This document shows, one piece after another, positions 63,101 through 64,000 of a stretch of DNA of 64,000 bases (position 1 is its first letter; each line of letters opens with the position of its first letter). The notes under the pieces were generated by a model. It saw only the letters and a list, made by a program, of their open reading frames with translations. It did no database searches and was not told the origin of the DNA. This DNA comes from CAVRGQ01 sp963720785 (lineage in GTDB: Bacteria; Actinomycetota; Acidimicrobiia; IMCC26256; DASPTH01), in contig CAVRGQ010000004.1 of NCBI GenBank assembly GCA_963720785.1, forward strand, positions 1,054,001 through 1,118,000. The letters run 5' to 3'. A program made the position numbers and the translations under genes.

Positions 63101-64000
63101 GTGCGTCAAATGGAACTGCCGATGAAACCGGGTGCGTCGGCGCCCCGCCGCTTCGTGACCGCGGCGAGCCTCTTCGACGGCCACGACGCCGCCATCAACA
63201 TCATCCGGCGCATGCTCCAGGCGCAGGGCGCGGAGGTGGTGCACCTCGGCCACGACCGCTCGGTCGACGACGTCGTGAACGCCGCGCTCGAGGAGGACGT
63301 GCACGGCGTGGCGGTGAGCTCCTACCAGGGCGGTCATGTCGAGTACCTCACGTATCTCGTCGAGCGCCTGCGCGAGGTCGGTCTGGGTCACGTGCGCGTG
63401 TTCGCCGGCGGGGGCGGGGTGATCGTTCGCGAAGAGATCGATCTGCTCCAGGCGCGCGGCGTCACCCGGGTGTTCTCGCCCGACGACGGCCGTGCCCTCG
63501 GCCTGCAGGGCATGATCCGCGAGATGGTCGACGCGTGCGACGTCGACCTCGCGACCGAGTGGGTACCCACGGTCGACGACCTGGCGGGCGGATCCTCGGG
63601 CGCCTTGGCCCGCACGATCACGTTGCTCGAGGGCGGCGTGCTCGGCGACGACGCGCGCGTGGAGTTCCAGCAGGCCGCGGACGCGTCGAGCCGTCCCGGT
63701 GCTCGGAATCACCGGTACCGGGGGCGCGGGAAAGTCGTCGCTCACCGACGAACTGGTGCGCCGCTTCCGCATCGACCAGGAGGACAAGCTTCGCATCGCG
63801 ATCCTGGCGGTCGACCCCACGCGTCGCCGCAGCGGTGGCGCACTCCTCGGCGACCGCATCCGCATGAACGCGATCGACGCGCCCAACGTGTACTTCCGCT
63901 CCCTCGCCACACGCGACGCGGCGCGCGAGCTCCCCGAGGCGATGCCCGACGCGGTCGCGGCCTGCGCAGCGTGGGGCGCCGACGTCGTGATCGTGGAGAC
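63101..64000 (+). CDS. icmF: Fused isobutyryl-CoA mutase IcmF, 5' part, one frameshift, cut by window end
   Basis: The protein begins with a B12-binding domain (FVTAASLFDGHDAAINIIRRM with the cobalamin His, then SSYQGGHVEYL and FAGGGGVI). It continues into the G-protein chaperone domain with Walker A GITGTGGAGKSSL and VDPTRRRSGGALLGDRIRMN, the domain order of IcmF. IcmF interconverts isobutyryl- and butyryl-CoA (or related acids) and self-repairs its cofactor. GTG 63101 is ten bases after GGAGG; ATG 63110 is the alternative. A frame shift lies near 63690. The mutase domain is beyond the window. Confidence 0.85.
   Translation, partial: MRQMELPMKPGASAPRRFVTAASLFDGHDAAINIIRRMLQAQGAEVVHLGHDRSVDDVVNAALEEDVHGVAVSSYQGGHVEYLTYLVERLREVGLGHVRVFAGGGGVIVREEIDLLQARGVTRVFSPDDGRALGLQGMIREMVDACDVDLATEWVPTVDDLAGGSSGALARTITLLEGGVLGDDARVEFQQAADASSRPGARNHRYRGRGKVVAHRRTGAPLPHRPGGQASHRDPGGRPHASPQRWRTPRRPHPHERDRRAQRVLPLPRHTRRGARAPRGDARRGRGLRSVGRRRRDRGD

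Noticed and set aside
1..64000. rRNA, tRNA, CRISPR arrays, transposases, integrases or attachment sites
   Set aside because: None found by eye. No clover-leaf or CCA-end patterns, no regularly spaced repeats and no transposase motifs were seen. A tRNAscan or Infernal run would be needed to exclude small RNAs.

Overview
This is a very GC-rich window (roughly 70% by eye) whose gene content points to an actinobacterium. The pointers are a DUF222/13E12-type HNH protein behind an actinobacterial-style LexA box, F420-type enzymes (LLM and Ddn families), P450s with a small 3Fe-4S ferredoxin, and many GTG/TTG starts. An uncultured, metabolically versatile lineage such as Acidimicrobiia is a reasonable guess, but nothing here proves it. 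I see no rRNA, tRNA, CRISPR array, transposase or phage gene. Coding density is very high and no gap exceeds 300 bases.

Layout. 1-7.3 kb holds catabolic genes: CoA-transferase, two ACMSD-type amidohydrolases, an FAD oxidoreductase, a thiolase-like protein with its DUF35 partner, and an SDR. 7.3-8.1 kb is a scar where two divergent genes have both lost their 5' ends. 8.1-21.8 kb reads as one long minus-strand transcription unit: solute-binding protein, then a LivH-LivM-LivG fusion, LivF, an esterase, two GH3 enzymes, a GH2 enzyme and an APH-type kinase. A second binding protein lies upstream of it. 23.2-27.5 kb is a minus-strand set (EthD-like, LLM, NTF2-like, SDR) headed by a MarR regulator. 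It is divergent from a plus-strand catabolic set at 27.7-35.3 kb: amidohydrolase, two atypical SDRs, thioesterase, amidohydrolase, thiolase-like, P450 and a truncated Rieske oxygenase. 35.3-45.9 kb has a TetR gene, another binding protein, a DUF7064-like protein, kinases, SDR, aldo-keto reductase, AcuI-type reductase, CoA-transferase and IclR. 46-51 kb has ferredoxin, Ddn-like and P450 genes, an LLM enzyme, a CoA-transferase and an SDR. 51-52.5 kb is the HNH gene. 52.5-62.4 kb has four related secreted binding proteins, three of them in tandem, with an epimerase/epoxide hydrolase/epimerase operon and a sulfotransferase between. The window ends in a MarR gene and the start of icmF.

How it may work together. 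A 23-bp dyad (GATAGATGTA-N3-TACATCTATC consensus) occurs at 21874, 27622 and 38514. It sits before the transport/glycosidase operon, before the P450/thiolase cluster beside its MarR gene, and between the DUF7064-like and kinase genes. My working inference is one regulon in which a Liv-type importer brings in a hydrophobic glycoside, cytoplasmic glycosidases and an esterase strip it, and CoA-linked enzymes degrade the aglycone. The substrate is not identifiable from sequence.

Quality caution. At least a dozen genes, with about 25 indels in total, are interrupted by single frameshifts inside otherwise well-conserved protein sequence. The worst are at 0-3.7 kb and 9.5-11.7 kb. This looks more like consensus error than decay, and apparent gene fusions created by these shifts were rejected.
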